Assembly: GCA_027033875.1 (NCBI GenBank)
Contig: JALVKK010000217.1
Coordinates: 1-26,476, forward strand
DNA length: 26,476 nt
Direction: 5' to 3'
Source: Flavobacteriales bacterium
GTDB lineage: Bacteria > Bacteroidota > Bacteroidia > Flavobacteriales > Flavobacteriaceae
In this document: one piece after another, positions 15,172 through 22,819 of the stretch
Position numbering within the stretch: position 1 is the first letter of the stretch
How the letters are laid out: each line of letters begins with the position of its first letter
The notes under the pieces: generated by a model
Database searches by the model: none
What the model saw: the letters and a program-made list of their open reading frames with translations, nothing else
What the model was told of the DNA's origin: nothing
Made by a program: the position numbers and the translations under genes

Positions 15172-15632
15172 GATTGTAGTTTTTGAGCGATAGCGGTTGT
15201 AGCTTTATCGAGCATATCATAGACAAGTTTGGCAGCATTTCTGCCTTTACCGTAAGAATCGGGAACCGACATATTTTCACCGGGAAAAATTTCATTGAGA
15301 ATAAAATCTACTTTTTGTAAGTCTTTTTGATTACCGGCTTGCGATTTAATCAATTCCCAATTATAATCGTCCATGATGTATATGTAGTCAAATCGTTCAA
15401 AATCAGCAGTCTCAAAAGCTCTTGCTCGCAATCCGGAAATGTCCAAATTGTGTTCTTTGGCTATATCTTGTGAAGTTTTGCAGGGTGCTTCATCTACGTG
15501 ATAACTATCTAATCCGGCAGAATCGACGACAACTTTTTCAGAATCAACTTTTTGACGCAACAATGCTTCTGCCAAAGGCGATCGACAGATATTTCCGAGA
15601 CAAACCATTAATACTCGTTTTTTTTTCGGCAT
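15168..15632 (-). CDS. Low-molecular-weight protein-tyrosine-phosphatase
   Basis: The 154-residue enzyme dephosphorylates phosphotyrosine through a cysteine nucleophile. The P-loop CLGNICRS (CX5RS) is near the N-terminus (Cys11 from the chosen start). The general-acid aspartate is in VPDSYGKG, which replaces the more usual DPYYG. I choose the ATG at 15632. A TTG at 15647 would add five residues but would lie only about eight bases from the predicted transcription start. It is cytoplasmic. The last bases overlap the RsmI-like start codon. Its own promoter box sits at 15661-15668, right after the dnaA stop. The substrate is unknown. Confidence 0.92.
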   Translation of the reverse strand: MPKKKRVLMVCLGNICRSPLAEALLRQKVDSEKVVVDSAGLDSYHVDEAPCKTSQDIAKEHNLDISGLRARAFETADFERFDYIYIMDDYNWELIKSQAGNQKDLQKVDFILNEIFPGENMSVPDSYGKGRNAAKLVYDMLDKATTAIAQKLQS

Positions 15633-15660
15633 AGAATGAATATACAAATTAAAATTGAGG

Positions 15661-15668
15661 CAAAGTTA
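15661..15668 (-). promoter_or_regulatory. Bacteroidota-type -7 box for the phosphatase
   Basis: Minus-strand TAACTTTG fits TAnnTTTG in the 50-base gap after dnaA. Predicted start of transcription is near 15655, about 23 bases before the ATG at 15632. Confidence 0.45.
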
Positions 15669-15682
15669 CGAAAAATAGCTTG

Positions 15683-17104
15683 TTATAAAGAAAATTGAAT
15701 TTCTAAATCTTTGTAAAAACGATTGAAATCTTTATCTATTTTTTTTAGTCCGTCGATGGTTTTACAAGCGTGCAAAACGGTAGCGTGGTTACGATTACCT
15801 ATTTGTTTACCTATTTCCGCATAGGGTTTATTGGTGATTTTTTTGGCAAAATACATAGCAAATTGACGGGCTTGAACGATATCTCGTTTACGTGATTTGG
15901 ATTGGATATCTTCAATTTCGACATTAAAATATTTACCGACAATCTCTTGTATCATTTTAATGGAATAAGTTTTTTTGGTTTGTTTGACATAGTTTTGAAC
16001 GATTTCTTGTGCCAATTCCAAATTTATTTCTTTATGATCAAAAGAAGCATGGGCAATTAAGGAGATAATAATGCCTTCCAATTCGCGAATATTGGTTTTG
16101 ATGCTTTTTGCGATAAATTCAATAACATTTTCGGGAAGTTCAACACCGTCATTAAATAATTTATTGAGAATAATTTGTTTTCGCATTTTATAGTCCGGTT
16201 TTTGCAATTCGGCTGACAGTCCCCATTTGAAGCGGGATAGTAGTCTTTGTTGGATATCTTGCATATCAACCGGCGATTTGTCTGCGGTTAAAATAATTTG
16301 CTTTTTGTTTTGATGTAAATGATTAAAAATATGGAAAAATACATCTTGTGTTCCTTTTTTGCCGGACAAAAATTGAATATCATCGACTATCAAAACGTCA
16401 ATCATTTGATAAAAATGGATAAAATCATTTCGATTGTTACGTTCCGTAGCAGTTGAATATTGTTGAATGAATTTTTCGGTAGAAACGTACAAAACGGTTT
16501 TATCCGGAAAACGGCTTTTGACTTCTACGCCTATGGCATTAGCCAAATGGGTTTTACCCAAACCGACATCACCATATACCAATAACGGATTGAATGATGT
16601 ACCCCCCGGTTTTTTTGAAACGGCCATTGCAGCATTGCGAGCCAAACGATTGGAAGCACCTTCGACAAAATTATCAAAATTATAATTCGGATTTAGATTC
16701 GAATCTATGTTAATCTTTTTGATTCCGGGAAATGCAAACGGATTTTTTATTTCCGGAACAAGATTTTTGGTTGTTTTACGGTTCCTAACTTCGACCCGAG
16801 GACGATTGGAACTCGGTACATCCATCAAATGTTTTTGTTTGTTATCGGCATCGGCACTCATTTTGATGCGATAAATCAACTGCGCATCTGCTCCGGCATA
16901 TTTGGTCAAAGCAATTTTTAAAAGTTGCCAATACTTGTCTTCAATCCATTCGTAATAAAATTTGCTCGGGAGTTGAATTTTTAATTTATTATCCTTAAAA
17001 TCAATGGGAACCAAAGGTTTGAACCAAGTCTCATAGGCTGCATCGTCAATATTATCCTTGATAAAAGATAAGCATTTGTTCCAAATGTTAAGCGCTTGAT
17101 TCAT
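15683..17104 (-). CDS. dnaA: Chromosomal replication initiator DnaA
   Basis: DnaA binds oriC boxes, opens the duplex and loads the DnaB helicase. The 473 residues show all four domains: domain I (1-80, starting NIWNKCLSFIKDNID and YETWFKPL), a short linker (81-140), AAA+ domain III with Walker A GDVGLGKTH (178-186) and Walker B VLIVDDIQF (237-245) plus the arginine-finger region RLLSRFKWG, and the DNA-binding domain IV from about 400. The signature GNRNHATVLHACKTI has Asn and Ala where E. coli has base-contacting Asp433 and Thr435. Ala is frequent in Bacteroidota, Asn less so. It is cytoplasmic. It is divergent from the thioesterase gene across an AT-rich gap. No strict TAnnTTTG box precedes it. 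Confidence 0.97.
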   Translation of the reverse strand: MNQALNIWNKCLSFIKDNIDDAAYETWFKPLVPIDFKDNKLKIQLPSKFYYEWIEDKYWQLLKIALTKYAGADAQLIYRIKMSADADNKQKHLMDVPSSNRPRVEVRNRKTTKNLVPEIKNPFAFPGIKKINIDSNLNPNYNFDNFVEGASNRLARNAAMAVSKKPGGTSFNPLLVYGDVGLGKTHLANAIGVEVKSRFPDKTVLYVSTEKFIQQYSTATERNNRNDFIHFYQMIDVLIVDDIQFLSGKKGTQDVFFHIFNHLHQNKKQIILTADKSPVDMQDIQQRLLSRFKWGLSAELQKPDYKMRKQIILNKLFNDGVELPENVIEFIAKSIKTNIRELEGIIISLIAHASFDHKEINLELAQEIVQNYVKQTKKTYSIKMIQEIVGKYFNVEIEDIQSKSRKRDIVQARQFAMYFAKKITNKPYAEIGKQIGNRNHATVLHACKTIDGLKKIDKDFNRFYKDLEIQFSL

Positions 17105-17313
17105 AGACGGTTATAAGGTTAACTGTTTGTAATCAGAGTAAATTGGTTGTTTTTGTAACTGCAAATTTGAAACAAAATTTTGGATAAAAAAAATTTTTTT
17201 TACTTGTTTTTTTATAAATTTTTAACTATTATTCATATCGTAAAAAAATGCTGTTATTTACAAAAAATTATCATACTTTTGTTTTATCTAATTGTCGATA
17301 ATGAAAAGAAAAA
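17105..17313. other. Candidate oriC region between dnaA and the thioesterase gene
   Basis: The 209-base divergent gap contains a very AT-rich tract (about 17184-17250) suited to unwinding. It has two one-mismatch DnaA-box-like sites: minus-strand TTATCCAAA (17179-17187) and plus-strand TTATTTACA (17254-17262). No perfect TTATCCACA site is present here or anywhere in the window that I could find, so origin function is only a positional inference from the dnaA neighbourhood. Confidence 0.25.
17274..17281 (+). promoter_or_regulatory. Bacteroidota-type -7 box for the thioesterase-pdxJ operon
   Basis: TACTTTTG fits TAnnTTTG and lies 32 bases before the ATG at 17314, giving a leader of about 25 bases. 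No clean -33 TTTG is visible. Confidence 0.5.
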
Positions 17314-17721
17314 ATGAAAGAAAAATGTCATGAATTGAAGTTCAAAACCCGTTACGCCGAAACCGATCAAATGGGTTATATTCACCATAGTATATACGCG
17401 CAATACTATGAGATGGGGCGTATTGCACTGATGCACCAAATCGGTATCTCGTATAAACAGATGGAAAAAGACGGCTATATTTTGCCGGTTTATTCTTTGC
17501 AAACCAAATATTTTATGCCGTTGACATTTGATGAATTGATTAGTCTGAAAACTTATGTCAAATATTTAAAAGGTGTTCGTTTGGCATTCGGTTATGAAAT
17601 TTATAATGAAGCCGGTCAAAAAACAACTGAAGCCGAAGTGGTATTGGTCTTTGCCGGTGTTGACGGTAAACCTATAAGACCACCTGAAATATTTGTTGAT
17701 AAAATAAAAAGTTTGTTATGA
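17314..17721 (+). CDS. YbgC-like acyl-CoA thioesterase (4HBT hot-dog fold)
   Basis: The 135-residue protein fits the 4-hydroxybenzoyl-CoA thioesterase (4HBT)/YbgC family, which hydrolyses acyl-CoA thioesters. The N-terminal FKTRYAETDQMGYIHHSIYAQYYEMGR holds the catalytic aspartate and hot-dog helix, in the DQMG-IHHS form where YbgC often has D-VVYHANY. A PVYSLQTKYFMPLTFDELI strand set and the family's final VLVFAGVDGKPIRPP follow. It is cytoplasmic. pdxJ starts inside its stop (ATGA overlap at 17718-17721), so the two are coupled. A thioesterase gene divergent from dnaA is a gene order I recall from flavobacteria. The physiological substrate is unknown. Confidence 0.9.
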   Translation: MKEKCHELKFKTRYAETDQMGYIHHSIYAQYYEMGRIALMHQIGISYKQMEKDGYILPVYSLQTKYFMPLTFDELISLKTYVKYLKGVRLAFGYEIYNEAGQKTTEAEVVLVFAGVDGKPIRPPEIFVDKIKSLL

Positions 17722-18449
17722 AAACAAAGTTAAGTGTCAATATCAATAAAATAGCAACTTTGCGAAATGCACGAGGTGGTAATTTTCCCGATGTTTTGGA
17801 ATTTGCCAAACGGGCGCAGGATTACGGTGCGGATGGGATTACTATTCACCCGCGTCCCGATGAAAGGCATATTCGTTATGCAGATGCTTACGCTTTACGT
17901 CCGGTTGTCAATACGGAGTTTAATATTGAAGGTAATCCTATTCCTAAATTTATAGATTTAGTCATAGCTGTTAAGCCGGAACAAGTTACATTGGTTCCGG
18001 ACGATCCCGCACAATTAACTTCCGATCACGGTTGGGATACCGTAAAGCATCGAGCATATTTACAAGAAATTATTTCGGAATTTAAACAAAACGGTATTAG
18101 AACATCTATTTTTGTTGATCCCGATTTAAAAATGGTGGAAGGGGCGGTTGCTACCGGAACCGACCGAATTGAGTTATATACTGAATCATACGCATCGGAA
18201 TATATCAAAGGAAATACGGGGGAAGTCCGCAAATTTGCCGATGCTGCGGGTTTGGCGCATCAATTGGGTTTGGGCATTAATGCGGGACACGATTTAAACT
18301 TGCAAAATATTGCTTTTTTTAAACAAAACCTGCCGCATCTTGCCGAAGTTTCCATCGGGCATGCTTTGGTTGTGGAATCTTTGATTTACGGTATGGAAAA
18401 TGTTATCGGAATGTACAAACAAAGATTAAGCAATAATAACGAGGGCTAA
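17718..18449 (+). CDS. pdxJ: Pyridoxine 5'-phosphate synthase
   Basis: PdxJ condenses 1-deoxyxylulose-5-phosphate with 3-amino-2-oxopropyl phosphate to pyridoxine 5'-phosphate, the last ring-forming step of DXP-dependent vitamin B6 synthesis. The 243-residue TIM barrel is full length. Motifs are LSVNINKIATLRNARGG at the start, GADGITIHPRPDERHIRYADAYAL, VTLVPDDPAQLTSDHGWD, SIFVDPD, GTDRIELYTESYA, LGINAGHDLNLQN and EVSIGHALVVESLIYGM. The presence of PdxJ implies the DXP-dependent B6 route. It is cytoplasmic. It overlaps the thioesterase stop by 4 bases, and the alpha/beta hydrolase gene starts 9 bases after it, forming a three-gene operon. Confidence 0.97.
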   Translation: MKTKLSVNINKIATLRNARGGNFPDVLEFAKRAQDYGADGITIHPRPDERHIRYADAYALRPVVNTEFNIEGNPIPKFIDLVIAVKPEQVTLVPDDPAQLTSDHGWDTVKHRAYLQEIISEFKQNGIRTSIFVDPDLKMVEGAVATGTDRIELYTESYASEYIKGNTGEVRKFADAAGLAHQLGLGINAGHDLNLQNIAFFKQNLPHLAEVSIGHALVVESLIYGMENVIGMYKQRLSNNNEG

Positions 18450-18458
18450 TATTTTTTT

Positions 18459-19229
18459 ATGCATATTTTACATTCAAAAATATTAGGAAAAGGTAAACCG
18501 CTATTGATTTTACACGGTTTATTGGGAATGGGAGATAATTGGATAACACTGGGACGTCAGTATGCCGAGAATGCTTATGAAGTACATTTGATAGATCAAC
18601 GCAATCACGGTAAAAGTTTTCACGATGACGATATGACCTATGATGATATGGTTGAAGATTTGTATAATTATGTATCGGCGTATGAGTTAAAAGACTTTGA
18701 TTTGTTGGGACATTCCATGGGAGGTAAAACGGCTATGTTTTTTGCTTTGCAATACCCCGATTTGTTACGAAAAATTATAGTAGTAGATATAGCTCCAAAA
18801 AAATATCCGCCACATCATCATTTTATTTTTGATGCCATAAAAAAAATTGATTTAAGTAGTTTCAGTTCACGTCGGGAATTGGAACAATATGTATTACAAT
18901 ATATAGACTCGCCTGCAATTGTACGATTTATTTTAAAGAATTTAGCACGAGACGAAAACAAAAGCTTTGTTTGGAAGGCAAATATGTCTGTTTTGTCCGA
19001 ATCATTGCAAGAATTGGGCGAAGCATTACCTCCAATGCAAGTGAGCCGGATTCCGGCATTGTTTGTAAAAGCAGCAGATTCGCCTTATATATTATCTGAA
19101 GATTTCAATTTGATTAAAGCACATTTTCCTAATTCAATGATTGTTCAAATATCCAAAAGCGGACACTGGATACATGCCGAACAACCGGTTATTTTTTTTA
19201 ATAAAACCATCAATTTTTTGCAAGAATAA
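18459..19229 (+). CDS. Alpha/beta hydrolase, YbfF-like esterase
   Basis: A 256-residue alpha/beta hydrolase. The oxyanion-hole motif LHGLLGMGDNW (18-28) and IDQRNHGKS (45-53) resemble YbfF-type acyl esterases. The nucleophile is Ser86 in LGHSMGGKTA, and the catalytic histidine is in KSGHWIHAEQP near residue 237. There is no signal peptide, so it acts in the cytoplasm. It is the third gene of the thioesterase-pdxJ-hydrolase operon, with a 9-base spacing. Pairing with pdxJ is a flavobacterial gene order I recall. The natural ester is unknown, and a link to B6 metabolism is not shown. Confidence 0.9.
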   Translation: MHILHSKILGKGKPLLILHGLLGMGDNWITLGRQYAENAYEVHLIDQRNHGKSFHDDDMTYDDMVEDLYNYVSAYELKDFDLLGHSMGGKTAMFFALQYPDLLRKIIVVDIAPKKYPPHHHFIFDAIKKIDLSSFSSRRELEQYVLQYIDSPAIVRFILKNLARDENKSFVWKANMSVLSESLQELGEALPPMQVSRIPALFVKAADSPYILSEDFNLIKAHFPNSMIVQISKSGHWIHAEQPVIFFNKTINFLQE

Positions 19230-19269
19230 TTATTATTATTGTATTTCAACTCTCGTTATTGAGTCAAAC

Positions 19270-19318
19270 CGGTAAACTGATGCGACGAGGTGCTGTATTT
19301 TCAACGAAATTTTTACCG
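19270..19318. repeat. Inverted repeat CGGTAAA / TTTACCG
   Basis: CGGTAAA (19270-19276) and TTTACCG (19312-19318) form a perfect 7-bp inverted repeat with a 35-base loop, in a GC-richer patch of an otherwise AT-rich 277-base gap. No terminator-type T run follows. It may be a structured RNA element or part of a decayed element. Confidence 0.35.
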
Positions 19319-19506
19319 CCTTTGCCATTTTATATGATGTTTTGTTACAAGAAGTTTCAATTTTTCTGCATTAACTTGTATGCTGATAAAATTTACACGA
19401 AAGTGTTAATGAAAAGTTGATAAAAAATAATAATTTTTGATGATATATTGGACAGGTAAGATAAAAATATAGTAATTTTATATTTTGAAAAAAAGACAAA
19501 AAGCCT

Positions 19507-19980
19507 ATGTCAGAACATAAAGAAATATCACAAAAGAAAACTTATCGTCAAGAAATAGAGGTCGTTAAAAACAAACTAACGGAATTTCTCGAAAACAATC
19601 AACAGAGAAAAACCCCCGAAAGATATGCTATTTTGGAAGAAATATACCAATTGAACGAGCATTTTGATATCGACTTTTTGTATAAATTATTTAGAGAAAA
19701 ACAATTTAGGGTCAGTAAAGCTACGATTTACAATACACTTGAGTTATTATTGGAAGCCGGTTTGGTACGAAAACATCAATTCGGCAAAGTACAGGCTTTT
19801 TACGAAAAAAGTTATTTTAACCGAAATCACGATCATATTATCATGCTCGATGATTTTCAAATTATCGAATTTTGTGATCCGCGAATTGAACGAATAAAAA
19901 AAGATTTTGAAGAGGCAATGGACATCGAAATAGAGAGTCATTCATTGTATTTATATGCACGAAAAAAGAATAAATCATAA
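19507..19980 (+). CDS. Fur family transcriptional regulator
   Basis: The 157-residue protein is a Fur-type metal-responsive repressor. The N-terminal winged helix includes RKTPERYAILEEIYQLNEHFDI and VSKATIYNTLELLLEAGLVRKHQFG (the recognition helix). The HDH metal-site motif is present in NRNHDHIIMLDDFQIIEF. The usual structural-zinc CxxC that follows (ICxxCG) reads MLDD, so that zinc site is missing. A single Cys remains in EFCDPRIE. The C-terminus ends in IESHSLYLYARKK, the dimer strand. It is 20 bases ahead of dnaB and may share a transcript. Which metal or signal it senses is unclear. A near-consensus promoter (TATATTTTG, one base too long) lies just upstream. Confidence 0.88.
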   Translation: MSEHKEISQKKTYRQEIEVVKNKLTEFLENNQQRKTPERYAILEEIYQLNEHFDIDFLYKLFREKQFRVSKATIYNTLELLLEAGLVRKHQFGKVQAFYEKSYFNRNHDHIIMLDDFQIIEFCDPRIERIKKDFEEAMDIEIESHSLYLYARKKNKS

Positions 19981-20000
19981 TTGATACCAAAATTAATAGA

Positions 20001-21527
20001 ATGGAAAAATCCGAAAAGAAAGATAAAAGAATAGTCAAGCAAACACCAATAAGTACCGCTTTACCGCAAGCAAAGCTACCACCGCAGGCTGTAGATTTGG
20101 AAAAAGCGATATTGGGCGCTATGATGATTGATAAGCGTGGCGTCGATGAAGTAATTGAGTTGTTGGAAGGAGAAACTTTTTATTTACCCGAACATCAAGA
20201 GATTTTTTCTACGATTAACGACTTATTTAATCAAGGCAAACCTATCGATATATTAACTGTAACCGAAGAATTGAAAAAACGCGGTACTCTGCAACAAATA
20301 GGAGGGGAATATTATTTGATTACTTTATCCAATTTGGTTACAACCGCCGCTCATATTGAGTATTACGCCCGCATTGTGTTACAGATGTACGTCAAACGGC
20401 GATTGATAGAAATTTCGGGTGAGACTATCGAAAAAGCATATGACGAAACCGTTGATGTACTCGATTTGCTCGATAAAGCCGAACAAGAATTATTTGAAGT
20501 ATCACAAGGAAGTTTGAAAACTAATAGTTCTAAAATTGACAAAGTCGTTACGGATGTTAAAGAGCAATTGGAACAATTGGCCAAACAAGAAGGTTTGAGT
20601 GGTATTTCGACCGGTTTTCCTTCGTTAGACGATTATACTTCCGGTTGGCAAAACGGTGATTTAATTATCATTGCAGCTCGTCCCGGTATGGGTAAAACGG
20701 CTTTTGTCTTGTCTATGGCACGCAATATGGCGGTTGATCATAAAGTCCCGGTGGCTATTTTTAATCTTGAAATGACTTCCGACCAATTGATTAAACGTTT
20801 ATTTGCCATCGAAACAGAGATATCGGCAGATAAATTTCGTAGTGGAAAGTTATCGGATGTGGAATGGAATTTGCTCAACAGTAAAATGAATAATATAGCC
20901 GATGCACCGATATTTATCAATGATTCGAGTATGTTGTCCGTATTTGATTTGCGCTCACAAGCCCGCAAACTCAAAAGAGTTGAAAATATTGGGATTTTGA
21001 TAATTGATTATTTGCAGTTGATGACGGCACAAGTCAATAACAAATCCGGAAACCGCGAACAGGAGATTTCGACCATTTCGCGAAATTTGAAGGCTTTGGC
21101 AAAAGAACTGAACATTCCGATTATTGCTCTTTCGCAATTGTCTCGTAAAGTTGAAGAACGAACCGATAAAAAAGGTCATAAACGACCGCAATTGTCAGAT
21201 TTGCGTGAATCGGGAGCTATTGAACAAGATGCTGATATTGTGAGTTTTATATATCGTCCGGAATATTATGATTTAGAAATATGGGAAGATGACGAACCGA
21301 CTCAGGATCAAGCGGAATTCATTATCGCAAAGCATCGTAACGGTAAAACCGGACGGATTAGAATGCGTTTTGAAGCCAAATTCGGACGTTTTTCGGAACT
21401 GAATGCTTTAAGAGAATATATATTGGAATCTAAAATTAACGATGTCAGTCCTAATAATGATATTAGCGCTGACAATTTCGAGAAATACTCAAACGATACA
21501 CAAGATGAAAATAATTTGCCGTTCTAA
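20001..21527 (+). CDS. dnaB: Replicative DNA helicase DnaB
   Basis: DnaB is the hexameric helicase at the replication fork, loaded at oriC by DnaA. The 508-residue length is normal, and no intein is present. The N-terminal domain (28-135) starts PPQAVDLEKAILGAMMID. Domain II has the RecA fold, with Walker A ARPGMGKTA (226-234), GISTGFPSLDDYTSGWQNGDL just before it, Walker B ILIIDYLQLM and the SQLSRKVEERTDKKGHKRPQLSDLRESGAIEQDAD signature, followed by KHRNGKTG. The C-terminal tail (about 470-508) is acidic and asparagine-rich. The following gene starts 23 bases before the dnaB stop, so the two overlap. Confidence 0.97.
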   Translation: MEKSEKKDKRIVKQTPISTALPQAKLPPQAVDLEKAILGAMMIDKRGVDEVIELLEGETFYLPEHQEIFSTINDLFNQGKPIDILTVTEELKKRGTLQQIGGEYYLITLSNLVTTAAHIEYYARIVLQMYVKRRLIEISGETIEKAYDETVDVLDLLDKAEQELFEVSQGSLKTNSSKIDKVVTDVKEQLEQLAKQEGLSGISTGFPSLDDYTSGWQNGDLIIIAARPGMGKTAFVLSMARNMAVDHKVPVAIFNLEMTSDQLIKRLFAIETEISADKFRSGKLSDVEWNLLNSKMNNIADAPIFINDSSMLSVFDLRSQARKLKRVENIGILIIDYLQLMTAQVNNKSGNREQEISTISRNLKALAKELNIPIIALSQLSRKVEERTDKKGHKRPQLSDLRESGAIEQDADIVSFIYRPEYYDLEIWEDDEPTQDQAEFIIAKHRNGKTGRIRMRFEAKFGRFSELNALREYILESKINDVSPNNDISADNFEKYSNDTQDENNLPF

Positions 21528-22779
21528 ATATTTTTTGCTGATAATTATGCTGCTGATGGTTTGGCAAAACTCGTTTGCCAAATTTATTTTTATTCCAATG
21601 GACGAAAACCAGCATAATCATTTGAAATCTTACGGTATTGTTTACAAAGCCTTACAGCAGCATATCAAAGTAAAATGGTTACTCAATTATCGCGGCGGTT
21701 CGTTTTTGATTCCTTTTGATGAGCAAATTAAAGAAGAATGTCAAATTAGAGCTGTTGATTTTGAATTGATTATGGAAGATCAAGCTGTTCAAATCTTAAA
21801 AGACATCAGTTCTCCTTCAAAGAATATGGAAGCTGTTATTCTTGAAAAAGCTCCTAAAATAGCCGTCTATTCTCCCAAAGACAATGCGCCGTGGGACGAT
21901 GCCGTTACTTTGGTATTGTCGTATGCGGAAATTCCGTATGATATAGTCTATGATGAAGAAGTATTAAGTGATAAGTTGCTGAAATACGATTGGCTACATT
22001 TGCATCACGAAGATTTTACCGGACAATACGGGCGTTTTTATGCAGCCTTTCATACGGCTCCATGGTATATCAAACGCAAGAAAGAATTAGAAGAATTGGC
22101 TCATCGATTGGGGTATAACAAAGTATCTCAACTAAAACTGGCTGTTGCCAAAAAAATCAGAGATTATGTCATCGGAGGCGGTTTTATGTTTGCTATGTGT
22201 TCGGCTACGGATTCTTTTGATATTGCTTTGGCAGCCGACGGCGTAGATATTTGCGAACCGATGTTTGACGGCGACCCGTCAGAACCCGGTTACCAATCAA
22301 AACTCGATTATTCAAAAACTTTTGCATTTACCGATTTTATTTTAGAATCTAATCCCATGGTTTACGAGTTTTCAAATATCGATACGACGACCAAACGCAA
22401 AATTCCCAAAGAAACGGATTATTTTGAATTGAATGAGTTCTCTGCAAAATGGGATCCTGTGCCGACTATGCTGACACAAGACCATACCATAATGATTAAA
22501 GGTTTTATGGGACAGACCACAGCTTTTGACCGCCAATTAATCAAACCGAATATTATCATATTGGCTGAAAATAAAATCAACGGAGAAGCTCGTTATATTC
22601 ACGGAGTTAAAGGAAAAGGTATGTTTACTTTTTACGGCGGACATGATCCCGAAGATTACAGTCATCGTGTCGGGGACCCTAAAACAGAACTGGATTTACA
22701 CCCGACTTCTCCGGGTTATCGTCTGATTCTCAACAATGTATTATTTCCGGCAGCCAAAAAGAAACATAAGAAAACTTGA
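21505..22779 (+). CDS. Exported GATase1-fold-like protein (so-called asparagine synthetase B family)
   Basis: The 424-residue protein starts at the ATG at 21505, which gives a clear signal peptide (MKIICRSKYFLLIIMLLMVW, then QNSFA). An upstream ATG (21442) would add a non-signal leader lying inside dnaB. Related Bacteroidota proteins are often labelled asparagine synthetase B, but I see no AsnB amidotransferase or ATP-pyrophosphatase motifs. The middle looks like a class I glutamine-amidotransferase/ThuA-type Rossmann fold: APKIAVYSPKDNAPWDDAVTLVL, WLHLHHEDFTGQYG (163-176), and a nucleophile-elbow-like GGGFMFAMCSATDSF (224-238, Cys232). ETAWY-like elements follow, and the end has GMFTFYGGHDPEDY. 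It is probably periplasmic or surface. It overlaps dnaB by 23 bases. Function unknown. Confidence 0.8.
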   Translation: MKIICRSKYFLLIIMLLMVWQNSFAKFIFIPMDENQHNHLKSYGIVYKALQQHIKVKWLLNYRGGSFLIPFDEQIKEECQIRAVDFELIMEDQAVQILKDISSPSKNMEAVILEKAPKIAVYSPKDNAPWDDAVTLVLSYAEIPYDIVYDEEVLSDKLLKYDWLHLHHEDFTGQYGRFYAAFHTAPWYIKRKKELEELAHRLGYNKVSQLKLAVAKKIRDYVIGGGFMFAMCSATDSFDIALAADGVDICEPMFDGDPSEPGYQSKLDYSKTFAFTDFILESNPMVYEFSNIDTTTKRKIPKETDYFELNEFSAKWDPVPTMLTQDHTIMIKGFMGQTTAFDRQLIKPNIIILAENKINGEARYIHGVKGKGMFTFYGGHDPEDYSHRVGDPKTELDLHPTSPGYRLILNNVLFPAAKKKHKKT

Positions 22780-22819
22780 TGTTTGATAGATTAGGAGAAT
22801 ATATATAGGGCAATAATTC

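Noticed and set aside
15633..15647. TTG start for the phosphatase at 15647
   Set aside because: It adds five residues before the family's usual start, and the ATG at 15632 is closer to known starts.
19377..19420. ACAC-GAAA-GTGT hairpin as terminator of the hydrolase operon
   Set aside because: The stem is only four pairs before a mismatch, with no T run following, and it is more than 150 bases after the stop.
21442..21504. ATG at 21442 as start of the GATase-like gene
   Set aside because: It adds 21 residues lying inside dnaB and spoils a clean signal peptide that begins at 21505.
22780..22819. Terminator between the GATase-like and saccharopine-dehydrogenase-like genes
   Set aside because: Only 5-bp imperfect pairing (AGAAT/ATTCT) and no T tract.
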